This document shows, piece after piece, positions 1 through 5,542 of a stretch of 12,033 nucleotides of DNA. Location of the stretch: contig JAUXHF010000024.1 of the NCBI GenBank assembly GCA_030621685.1, positions 1 to 12,033 on the forward strand. The letters run 5' to 3'. Positions within the stretch are counted from its first letter, which is position 1; each line of letters begins with the position of its first letter. The translations under genes were made by a program, and so were the position numbers. The stretch is from Spirochaetota bacterium. GTDB lineage: Bacteria; Spirochaetota; UBA12135; COTS27. Under the pieces are notes generated by a model. The model was not told the origin of the DNA and ran no database searches. It was given only the letters and a program-made list of their open reading frames with translations.

Positions 1-295
1 TCTGCTGCTGCTCTGCTGCGGGAAGATTTTGTATATCTGGGCGGCTAGCTAGTAGCTTAGCCATGTTGCTATCTAGGCTTTGGGAGCTTATCTGAATGCC
101 TCTTTTTTCGGCCTCTTGAAGGAGGAGAAAACGGCGGCTGACATTCTCTTTTACAAGAGTATGCAAGGCGGCTAAACTAGGGATTTGCAAAGAGGGTTCT
201 TCTCTTTGCCTTTGCTTGTACTGGGCTAGAATATGCTGATATTCCTCATCGAGCAGAGCGTCTTCAATGAATTCGCCGTTTATCTCAAGAGGCAT
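1..295 (-). CDS. Probable peptidyl-prolyl isomerase / SurA-like chaperone, N-terminal part (cut by window edge)
   Basis: The reading frame is open from an ATG at 295 to the left edge, giving 98 residues that begin MPLEINGEFIEDALLDEE and continue with a charged, helical stretch (many E, Q, K, R), then RRFLLLQEAEKRGIQIS. This layout, a short 'xNGexIxdxll..E' strand followed by helices with 'N(V/I)xxRxLLxQEA', is that of the SurA-type N-terminal domain found before parvulin (PpiC) domains; the parvulin domain itself would lie outside the window. No signal peptide is visible, so this form would act in the cytoplasm unless the start is wrong. A TAAGG ribosome-binding site lies about 8 bases upstream of the ATG. 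The gene follows dnaJ after only 26 bp, so it is probably the last or a late member of the grpE-dnaK-dnaJ operon, which suits a folding helper. The family call is by resemblance only; the visible part has no catalytic residues to check. Confidence 0.5.
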   Translation of the reverse strand, partial: MPLEINGEFIEDALLDEEYQHILAQYKQRQREEPSLQIPSLAALHTLVKENVSRRFLLLQEAEKRGIQISSQSLDSNMAKLLASRPDIQNLPAAEQQQ

Positions 296-321
296 GGCTT
301 GGCCTTATAACGCTAGCTAGA

Positions 322-1470
322 TTAAAAATTGAAGAAGGATCTTTTTTTTGTGTTTAGCTGAAGAGGCTCCGGCGATTCTGATTCACCTTGTACTTCGGCA
401 ATTTCTAAGAAGAGTTTCTTGGCTTTTCCGCTAAGACTCTTGGGAATATCTATGTGCAGCATAATAAGTAAATCGCCACGCATGCGTTTTTGTAAGAGCG
501 GCATGCCCTTATTTTTAATTCTTAGGCTGGTTCCATGCTGGCTGCCGGGCGGGATAGTTAGCTTTATTTGCTCACCTTCTAAATTCTTAAGATAGATGGA
601 GCTGCCCAGCACAGCTTGAGTAATTTGAATAGGAATACGACAGATAAGGTTGTTGCCATCACGAATAAAATACTTATGTGGCAGAATACTTATAAGAATG
701 TAAAGATCTCCTGCGATGTCATTATGTCCGGAGGCATGGCCTTTGCCAGTAAGCCGTAAGCTCTGGCCATCTTCAATACCCGGAGGTATAGCTATATCCA
801 CTTTTTTTCGTGCATGGACAATTCGCTTACCACGGCAGCTAGGGCAAATATCTTTAATAAGAATGCCGCTACCACGGCAAGCATGGCAAGTGCTACTTAC
901 CGAAAAGATGCTACGCATCTGTTTGATGCGTCCGCTACCGCCACAAGTGCTACAAGTGCTGGCAGTCTTGTTTTTGGAACCTGTACCCTCGCATGGCTTG
1001 CAGAGGTCTTTGGTGGAAATGCTGATGGAAGTTTCGCTGCCGCTAAGTGCCTGTTCTAGGCTTATGCGCATTTCATATTTAAGATCTTCACCACGGTTTT
1101 GCCCACGGCGACCAGTAGTCGAGCCGAAAAAGTTTTCGAAGATGCTCTCGCCGCCGAAGGCTTCTTCAAAAATATCTTGAAAGGAGTTAGCACCAGAAGC
1201 GCCAAAATTTGAACTGAAGCCCGAAAACCCAGATCCGCCAGCGCCAGCACGTAGCCCATCTTCCCCGTACGTATCGTATATCTTACGTTTGTTATCGTCT
1301 GAAAGCGTAGAGTAGGCTTCGTTTACTTCTTTGAATCGCTCTTCGGCTCCAGCATCGCCTTTGTTTTTGTCGGGGTGGCTTTCTATGGCTTTTTGGCGAT
1401 AGGCTTTTTTAAGCTCATCTTTGTTAGCATTTTTGCTGACACCTAAGATGCTGTAAAAATTTTTTGCCAT
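322..1470 (-). CDS. dnaJ: Chaperone protein DnaJ (Hsp40), full length
   Basis: DnaJ brings unfolded clients to DnaK and stimulates its ATPase in the cytoplasm. The 382-residue protein has the full class A layout: a J domain at about 4-70 with the HPD motif at 32-34, a Gly/Phe-rich linker at about 74-125, four zinc-binding Cys pairs (C157/C160, C173/C176, C195/C198, C209/C212), then the two C-terminal beta domains that hold clients. The first three repeats match CxxCxGxG; the fourth reads CPSCRGKR and lacks the last glycine. Length is normal for the family. It lies 283 bp downstream of dnaK on the same strand and 26 bp upstream of a probable PPIase gene. No Shine-Dalgarno sequence is visible before the ATG; instead there is an AT-rich run with TATAAT copies (see separate entry), so dnaJ may have its own promoter as well as read-through from dnaK. 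Confidence 0.97.
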   Translation of the reverse strand: MAKNFYSILGVSKNANKDELKKAYRQKAIESHPDKNKGDAGAEERFKEVNEAYSTLSDDNKRKIYDTYGEDGLRAGAGGSGFSGFSSNFGASGANSFQDIFEEAFGGESIFENFFGSTTGRRGQNRGEDLKYEMRISLEQALSGSETSISISTKDLCKPCEGTGSKNKTASTCSTCGGSGRIKQMRSIFSVSSTCHACRGSGILIKDICPSCRGKRIVHARKKVDIAIPPGIEDGQSLRLTGKGHASGHNDIAGDLYILISILPHKYFIRDGNNLICRIPIQITQAVLGSSIYLKNLEGEQIKLTIPPGSQHGTSLRIKNKGMPLLQKRMRGDLLIMLHIDIPKSLSGKAKKLFLEIAEVQGESESPEPLQLNTKKRSFFNF

Positions 1471-1535
1471 GACTATACTATATTATATTATATTATGCTC
1501 TAAATTGCTTTCTAAAAATACTTGGCTCAGGTCAC
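1471..1535 (-). promoter_or_regulatory. Possible dnaJ promoter: tandem TATAAT words in a TATTA microsatellite
   Basis: Read on the minus strand, the 30 bases before the dnaJ ATG contain two overlapping TATAAT hexamers produced by a repeated 5-bp TATTA/TAATA unit. A TTTAGA hexamer (4 of 6 matches to TTGACA) stands 18 bases before the first TATAAT. If used, transcription would begin only a few bases before, or at, the ATG, giving a very short or leaderless message, which would fit the missing Shine-Dalgarno sequence. AT-rich repeats create TATAAT by chance, so this is tentative. Confidence 0.3.
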
Positions 1536-1569
1536 GGGCTAAGCCCTAGCAAAGCTTTTTAGTCTAGCT

Positions 1570-1615
1570 AAAAAAATAGGAATACTTGGTACAAAAAAAT
1601 AGGAATACTTGGTAC
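1570..1615. repeat. Exact 23-bp tandem duplication (2 copies) between dnaK and dnaJ
   Basis: Positions 1570-1592 and 1593-1615 are identical: seven A residues, then TAGGAATACTTGGTAC. The copies are directly adjacent with no differences, which suggests a recent slippage or duplication event. The 283-bp dnaK-dnaJ spacer holds no open gene that I can support; its other contents are a stem-loop at 1718-1740, a weak AT stem at 1556-1574 and the TATTA run before dnaJ. Confidence 0.9.
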
Positions 1616-1717
1616 GTTACTTAAAGTAGATGTGCTGATTACTCATTACCCAGCCCAGCGCGAGTGCATTTAGGATGGGATGACTGCGGCCCAGTTGCGT
1701 AGCCGAAAATCCAGCCC

Positions 1718-1740
1718 AGCCTCTGTTTTGTACAGAGGCT
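1718..1740 (-). other. Stem-loop just downstream of dnaK
   Basis: AGCCTCTG at 1718-1725 pairs perfectly with CAGAGGCT at 1733-1740 around a 7-base loop, starting 13 bp after the dnaK stop codon. On the minus-strand transcript the stem is followed by GGGCTGGATTTT rather than a clean U run, so it is a poor intrinsic terminator. It may act as an mRNA 3'-end stabiliser or partial attenuator that sets the DnaK to DnaJ ratio; this role is inference from position. Confidence 0.5.
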
Positions 1741-1753
1741 ATGCTTCTTACCA

Positions 1754-3685
1754 TTATTTTTTTTCTTTATCGATTACTTCGTAATCGGCGTCATTAATCT
1801 CATCATCTTTGGGGGAGGCTGTTTCTTTGCTAGTAGCTTTGGATGAGCCATCATCTTTATCATCAGCGGCAGCTGTATTTTGGCTAGCGCTAGCTTGCTT
1901 ATAGATATCTTGAGAGACGGCATGCGATGCTTTAGTAAGCGTTTCGATAGCTTTTTTCAAGCCATCGATATCATCACCTTTAATTTGTTCTTCTAATGCG
2001 GAAAGAGCTTCTTCTAAAGGTTTTTTTAAGTCGTCACTTATTTTATCTTTGTTATCGAGTAGTAGTTTTTTGTTTTGGTAGAGAAGCTGGTCGGCGTTAT
2101 TTTTGGTATCGACTTTCTCACGGCGTTTCTTATCTTCTTCTTGTAGATCTTCAGCTTTTTTGATCATGTCGGTAATTTCAGATTCTTTCAAGCCGCTAGA
2201 AGATTCGATACGGATTTTATTTTCTTTGCCTGTGCCAAGATCTTTAGCGCTGACGTTTAAGATGCCATTGGCATCGATGTCAAAAGTGACTTCAATTTGG
2301 GGAACACCTCGAGAGGCTGGGGGGATATCGACAAGATCAAAACGGCCTAACATGCGATTGTCTTTAGCCATCTGGCGTTCGCCTTGAAACACGTTAATGC
2401 TTACGGCTGGTTGGTTGTCATCGGCGGTAGAGAACACTTGGCTTTTTTTTGTGGGGATGGTAGTATTTCTTTCGATAAGCTTGGTCATGACTTCGCCTAA
2501 AGTTTCGATGCCCAATGAAAGTGGGGTGACGTCAAGGAGCAGAATATCGCGGACATCACCGGCTAAGATACCTGCTTGAACGGCGGCGCCTAAGGCTACG
2601 ACTTCATCGGGGTTAACTCCTTTGGAGGGTTCTTTTTTGAAAATCTCTTTTACAATTTCTTGTACGGCAGGTATTCTAGTAGAGCCGCCCACCAAAACTA
2701 TTTCATCAATTTCAGAAACATCAAACTTGGAATCTTTAATAGCGTTAAGGCAAGGGGCTTTTAGCCGAGTAAGAAATGGCTTGATGAGCAGCTCGAATTT
2801 GGCACGCGTAAGGGTGAGGGTTAAATGTTTAGGACCAGAGGAGTCGGCTGTAATAAAGGGTAGGTTAATATCGGTGGAGCTGGTAGAAGAAAGTTCTTTC
2901 TTGGCTTTCTCGGAGGCTTCTTTAAGCCGTTGCAGGGCCATGGTATCGCCTTTCAAATCGATGCCATATTGTTTTTTGAATTCACTGCTTAAATGGTCAA
3001 TCAAGGCTTCATCAAGGTTATCGCCGCCAAGATGCGTATCGCCGTTGGTAGATTTAACTTCAAAGACGCTATCGCTTAGTTCTAATATGGAGATATCAAA
3101 CGTTCCGCCACCAAAATCGAAGACGGCTATTTTGCGTTCATCTTTTTTATTGAGTCCATAAGCCAAGGCAGCGGCTGTTGGCTCGTTAACAATTCTCTTG
3201 ACATCTAAGCCGGCTATTCTTCCGGCATCAATGGTGGCTTGTCTTTGGGCATCGTTGAAGTAAGCGGGAACGGTGATAACGGCTTCTTTTACAGGGGCAT
3301 TCAAATATTCTTCGGCGGCTTGTTTCATTTTCTCTAAAATGCGCGCTGATATTTCTTGGGGAGTATAGCTTTTGCCCTTAGCTTTCATCTTGACTATTTT
3401 TCCGGCAGCTTCTATTTTGTAGGGGAATCGCTCTACTTCTTTGGCTGCTTCAGCGTAGGAATTTCCCATAAATCGCTTCACTGAATAAATAGTGTTAACC
3501 GGGTTGGTTATCATCTGATTTTTAGCAGGCTGGCCAACAAGGACTTCATTTTTGTCGGTAAACGCTACTACAGATGGCGTTGTGCGAAGCCCCTCGGCGT
3601 TTTGGACAACTATTGGCTCGCCACCTTCTATGATGGACACGCAAGAGTTTGTTGTTCCTAAGTCTATTCCAATTATTTTTTTCAT
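1754..3685 (-). CDS. dnaK: Chaperone protein DnaK (Hsp70), full length
   Basis: DnaK binds and releases hydrophobic segments of client proteins, driven by ATP, with DnaJ and GrpE as partners. The 643-residue sequence is canonical. The nucleotide-binding domain shows GIDLGTTNS (6-14), VPAYFNDAQR (139-148), NEPTAAALAYG (167-177), DFGGGTFD (190-197) and GGSTRIP (333-339). The interdomain linker is the DVRDILLLDVTPLSLGIETLG segment at about 377-397, followed by the substrate-binding beta domain and a helical lid. The tail from about 600 is rich in A, S, K and D and ends DADYEVIDKEKK, as in other bacterial Hsp70s. Its ATG overlaps the grpE stop codon in an ATGA arrangement, so translation is probably coupled to grpE; a weak AGAGAAG lies upstream. 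No interruption or missing key residue is seen. Confidence 0.98.
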   Translation of the reverse strand: MKKIIGIDLGTTNSCVSIIEGGEPIVVQNAEGLRTTPSVVAFTDKNEVLVGQPAKNQMITNPVNTIYSVKRFMGNSYAEAAKEVERFPYKIEAAGKIVKMKAKGKSYTPQEISARILEKMKQAAEEYLNAPVKEAVITVPAYFNDAQRQATIDAGRIAGLDVKRIVNEPTAAALAYGLNKKDERKIAVFDFGGGTFDISILELSDSVFEVKSTNGDTHLGGDNLDEALIDHLSSEFKKQYGIDLKGDTMALQRLKEASEKAKKELSSTSSTDINLPFITADSSGPKHLTLTLTRAKFELLIKPFLTRLKAPCLNAIKDSKFDVSEIDEIVLVGGSTRIPAVQEIVKEIFKKEPSKGVNPDEVVALGAAVQAGILAGDVRDILLLDVTPLSLGIETLGEVMTKLIERNTTIPTKKSQVFSTADDNQPAVSINVFQGERQMAKDNRMLGRFDLVDIPPASRGVPQIEVTFDIDANGILNVSAKDLGTGKENKIRIESSSGLKESEITDMIKKAEDLQEEDKKRREKVDTKNNADQLLYQNKKLLLDNKDKISDDLKKPLEEALSALEEQIKGDDIDGLKKAIETLTKASHAVSQDIYKQASASQNTAAADDKDDGSSKATSKETASPKDDEINDADYEVIDKEKK

Positions 3686-4461
3686 TCGTTATTCTTCTCT
3701 ATATTCTTGTTTTTTTGTAACTCTTCTGGATTTTCCATTTTTTCTGGAGGAGCTTGCTGTGCTTCAGCTTTTTTGTATTTAATAATTTTCACTGAAGCTG
3801 TTCGTAAAAGATGCTTACGGTATCTGTAGCCTTGTTCATAAATACTAACTATTTTCTGAACAGAATCCAGAGCGGTTTCTGAGTTAGCTACTTCTTCAAT
3901 TTGCAGGGCTCTGTGCAAGTGTGGATCAAACTCATCATCAAGAGCGGTTGTTTTTTGTAGGCCAATAGTAGTTAGAAAACCATCCATTTGTTTTTTTATG
4001 AAACTGAAGCCTTGTAGGAAAGACTTCAGATTTTCTTCTGTTGTCTGTGTTGCAAGAGCTTTTTCAAAGGTATCAAGAATGGGCAAGAAGCCTTTCAAAA
4101 AAGGCTCGGCTGCGTATTCGGCTACTTGCCTGCGTTCTTCCAAACTTCGTCTGCGATAGTTTTCAAAATCCGCTTGATTTCTTTTTAGGAGTTCCTCGTA
4201 TTCACAGACTTTCGCTTCAAGGTCTTTTAAAAGAGGGCTTTCAGTAAACTTTTCTGGATATGAATCTTGGCGAAGCGGCTTTTTTTCCTCGCTTAAATTC
4301 TTTATATCAAGGATATCAGGCTCAGGGTTTTTTATAGGAGCTTCTTGAAACAGTGTGGGGTTAATTTCTTTGGCCACGTTGGTTTCGGCTAGCTTTGATT
4401 TTTCGTTTGTTTTGCTAGCTTCTTTAGCATGGGCAGTTGCAGTTTTTTTCTGGGCATTCAT
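3682..4461 (-). CDS. grpE: Nucleotide exchange factor GrpE with an N-terminal extension
   Basis: GrpE releases ADP from DnaK and can act as a thermosensor of the chaperone cycle. The protein has 259 residues, longer than the usual 180-210. Residues 1 to about 75 are polar and low in complexity (rich in K, E, T, A, P) and probably disordered. The long paired helix covers about 76-120 and includes QADFENYRRR (96-105). The conserved core includes LPILDTFEKAL (126-136), DEFDPHLHRAL (176-186) and the C-terminal signature IYEQGYRYRKHLLRTASVKI (207-226), where the usual Pro of 'LLRPA' is Thr. A charged tail of about 30 residues follows. It is the first gene of the chaperone operon and shares 4 bp with dnaK. 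A sigma70-like promoter and a leader hairpin lie upstream. No clear Shine-Dalgarno sequence is seen before the ATG. Confidence 0.95.
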   Translation of the reverse strand: MNAQKKTATAHAKEASKTNEKSKLAETNVAKEINPTLFQEAPIKNPEPDILDIKNLSEEKKPLRQDSYPEKFTESPLLKDLEAKVCEYEELLKRNQADFENYRRRSLEERRQVAEYAAEPFLKGFLPILDTFEKALATQTTEENLKSFLQGFSFIKKQMDGFLTTIGLQKTTALDDEFDPHLHRALQIEEVANSETALDSVQKIVSIYEQGYRYRKHLLRTASVKIIKYKKAEAQQAPPEKMENPEELQKNKNIEKNNE

Positions 4462-4479
4462 GGCTACTGGAGTTAAGTC

Positions 4480-4499
4480 GTATAGCTTTCTAGCTATAC
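4480..4499 (-). promoter_or_regulatory. Perfect 8-bp stem-loop in the grpE leader (possible operator or RNA control element)
   Basis: GTATAGCT (4480-4487) and AGCTATAC (4492-4499) pair perfectly around a 4-base loop. The predicted transcription start from the adjacent promoter falls near 4501, so this would be the first structure of the grpE-dnaK-dnaJ mRNA, about 18 bases from the ATG. It could be a repressor site placed like CIRCE but with an unrelated sequence, a temperature-sensitive RNA stem, or a 5' stabiliser. The sequence alone does not choose between these. Confidence 0.5.
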
Positions 4500-4507
4500 A
4501 ATATAGC

Positions 4508-4535
4508 AGTATAGTTTTTTTTCTAGCGTAGTCAA
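4508..4535 (-). promoter_or_regulatory. Sigma70-like promoter of the grpE-dnaK-dnaJ operon
   Basis: On the minus strand TTGACT (4535-4530) and TATACT (4513-4508) are separated by 16 bp, each one mismatch from consensus, within an A/T-rich stretch with A runs upstream and in the spacer. The start codon of grpE lies 46 bp beyond the -10 box. A heat-shock sigma factor site is not evident, although CTATACTG around the -10 partly resembles some sigma32 -10 boxes. No CIRCE operator (TTAGCACTC-N9-GAGTGCTAA) is present, so control by HrcA is not supported here. Confidence 0.65.
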
Positions 4536-4705
4536 ATTTTTTTTTAACTTTTTAGTTTTGTGTGTTCATGTAAGGCTAGCTTCACGTTGGGCCAAGAGGT
4601 AGCATGTTTAATAAAAGTAATAAGAGTAATTTTTAGCAAGGCAGTATGAATATAGCCTGTTTATGCCAAAAAGCAAGAAATATACAGAAGAAGGCGAGTA
4701 AAAAC

Positions 4706-4777
4706 TTATTTAGAAAATCTCTAATAAGCTGATTTCAAACTTCTTTGAACGTTGCAGCCGCAGTTTTTTCACAGAGC
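4706..4777 (-). pseudogene. Degraded second copy of the rsmD 3' end
   Basis: This 72-bp segment repeats 4826-4896, the last coding part of rsmD, with four substitutions and one extra T, at a period of 119-120 bp. In the matching frame it would encode LCEKLRLQRSKKFEISLLEIF and then TAA, if the extra base in the T run is ignored; with that base it is frameshifted. It lies between the rsmD stop and the grpE promoter. The rest of the 332-bp grpE-rsmD spacer (4462-4793) holds the grpE promoter and leader stem; I see nothing else in 4550-4700. Confidence 0.85.
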
Positions 4778-4793
4778 CAGAGAGTTTTAGACC

Positions 4794-5417
4794 TTATGAG
4801 CTGGCGCTGGGGGGCATAGAAGAGTTTATTTGGAAAATTTCTAATAAGCTGATTCCAAACTTCTTTGAACGTTGCAGCTGCAGTTTTTCACAGAGCTGAG
4901 GCATCAGTATTTGGGGCATGCGAGAGTGTCGCTGTACAAGAATTTTGCCTTGGGCATGCAGGAGTTTATTCTCACAAATTTTAAAGAGTAAGTTGTTAAG
5001 AAAAGATTGATCTTCATAAAACAAATAGGGTGGATCAATAAAAATAAAGTTTATTCTTTCTTGGTATTCTGTTAATTTACGCAGGGCTGTTTTGTAGTCA
5101 GCCTTAAAGGCTAAGGCCTTTGCTGAAATTTGAAAATGCTGAATATTGTCTCGTAAATTCCGAACCAAAGCGGCATCTTTGTCAACAAAAATGAGCTTAC
5201 ATGCTCCACGTGAAGCTGCTTCAAACCCGACACTTCCCGTTCCAGCAAAGAGGTCTACAAATATAGAATTTTGTAAGCTAGACCCTAATATATCAAATAA
5301 TGATTTCTTTAGAATAGCCGTACTTGGAGCAGGCATGCTAGCTTTCCTAGCTTTTTTATGGCTAGCGCGATAGCTAATTTTGCGGCCCTTTAAACTTCCG
5401 CCAATAATACTTGCCAC
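4794..5417 (-). CDS. rsmD: 16S rRNA (guanine-N2-)-methyltransferase RsmD
   Basis: RsmD methylates N2 of one guanine of 16S rRNA (G966 in E. coli) on the small subunit. The 207-residue protein begins (M)ASIIGGSLKGRKI, matching the family start, so the GTG at 5417 is the likely start codon. The SAM-binding motif I is FVDLFAGTGSVGFEAASRGA (53-72), the acidic motif II is FVDKD (77-81), and the catalytic DPPY is at 128-131. The loop that is normally 'RPTxDRVRExLFNxL' reads APSTAILKKSLFDIL (about 30-44), keeping the length but losing the usual arginines. The C-terminus reads KKFGISLLEIF followed by 12 extra residues ending SASS; the duplicate copy downstream has a stop exactly after EIF, so the tail looks like a stop-loss extension. 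The start codon lies inside a tandem repeat. Confidence 0.92.
   Translation of the reverse strand: MASIIGGSLKGRKISYRASHKKARKASMPAPSTAILKKSLFDILGSSLQNSIFVDLFAGTGSVGFEAASRGACKLIFVDKDAALVRNLRDNIQHFQISAKALAFKADYKTALRKLTEYQERINFIFIDPPYLFYEDQSFLNNLLFKICENKLLHAQGKILVQRHSRMPQILMPQLCEKLQLQRSKKFGISLLEIFQINSSMPPSASS
4826..4896. repeat. Copy of the 120-bp tandem duplication within the rsmD 3' end
   Basis: This is the in-gene partner of the segment at 4706-4777. They share long identical blocks (for example AACTTCTTTGAACGTTGCAG) and about 93% identity overall. The key difference is CAA here (Gln, reading frame stays open) against TAA in the other copy, at the codon after EIF. The 49 bp between the two copies encode the RsmD tail extension and its present stop codon. 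Confidence 0.88.
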
Positions 5418-5521
5418 GCTGAATACTTACTAGGCTCAATGCCACGCTCAATACTTGCTTAGGCTCAATGCCACGCTGAATACTTATGCTAGCTCAATGC
5501 TAGGCTGCATGCTTGCGAGGC
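5413..5521. repeat. 28-29 bp tandem repeat, three good copies and one degenerate, over the rsmD start
   Basis: Units begin at 5413, 5441 and 5470 (28, 29 and 29 bp), each of the form GCCACGCT(G/C)AATACTT followed by a variable middle and CTCAAT. A decayed fourth copy runs from 5499 to about 5521. On the minus strand the last unit ends with the GTGGC that forms rsmD codons 1-2, so every unit carries a GTG like the real start. Only the GTG at 5417 opens into rsmD; the one at 5474 is in frame but meets a TGA at once. The array fills most of the 125-bp copA-rsmD spacer; no terminator or promoter stands out there. Confidence 0.88.
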
Positions 5522-5542
5522 AGGTACGAAAGAGCAGGTGCT

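Noticed and set aside
716..1259. Open frames on the plus strand and another minus frame across dnaJ
   Set aside because: They lie antisense or out of frame to a fully conserved DnaJ and show no family motifs; the same holds for plus-strand frames across dnaK, copA, fbpC and fbpB.
1556..1574. TTTTTAG/CTAAAAA stem as a terminator between dnaK and dnaJ
   Set aside because: The stem is almost all A/T with a 5-base loop and no GC core, so it is expected by chance in such sequence.
1640..1670. CIRCE-like half site GAGTGCATT near dnaK
   Set aside because: Only one half resembles CIRCE; the partner TACTC is 17 bases away instead of 9 and incomplete.
1515..5480. AATACTT word shared by the dnaJ-side repeat and the rsmD-side repeat as a dispersed repeat family
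   Set aside because: Only 7-8 bases are shared and the same word also occurs inside dnaJ coding sequence near 685, so common origin is not supported.
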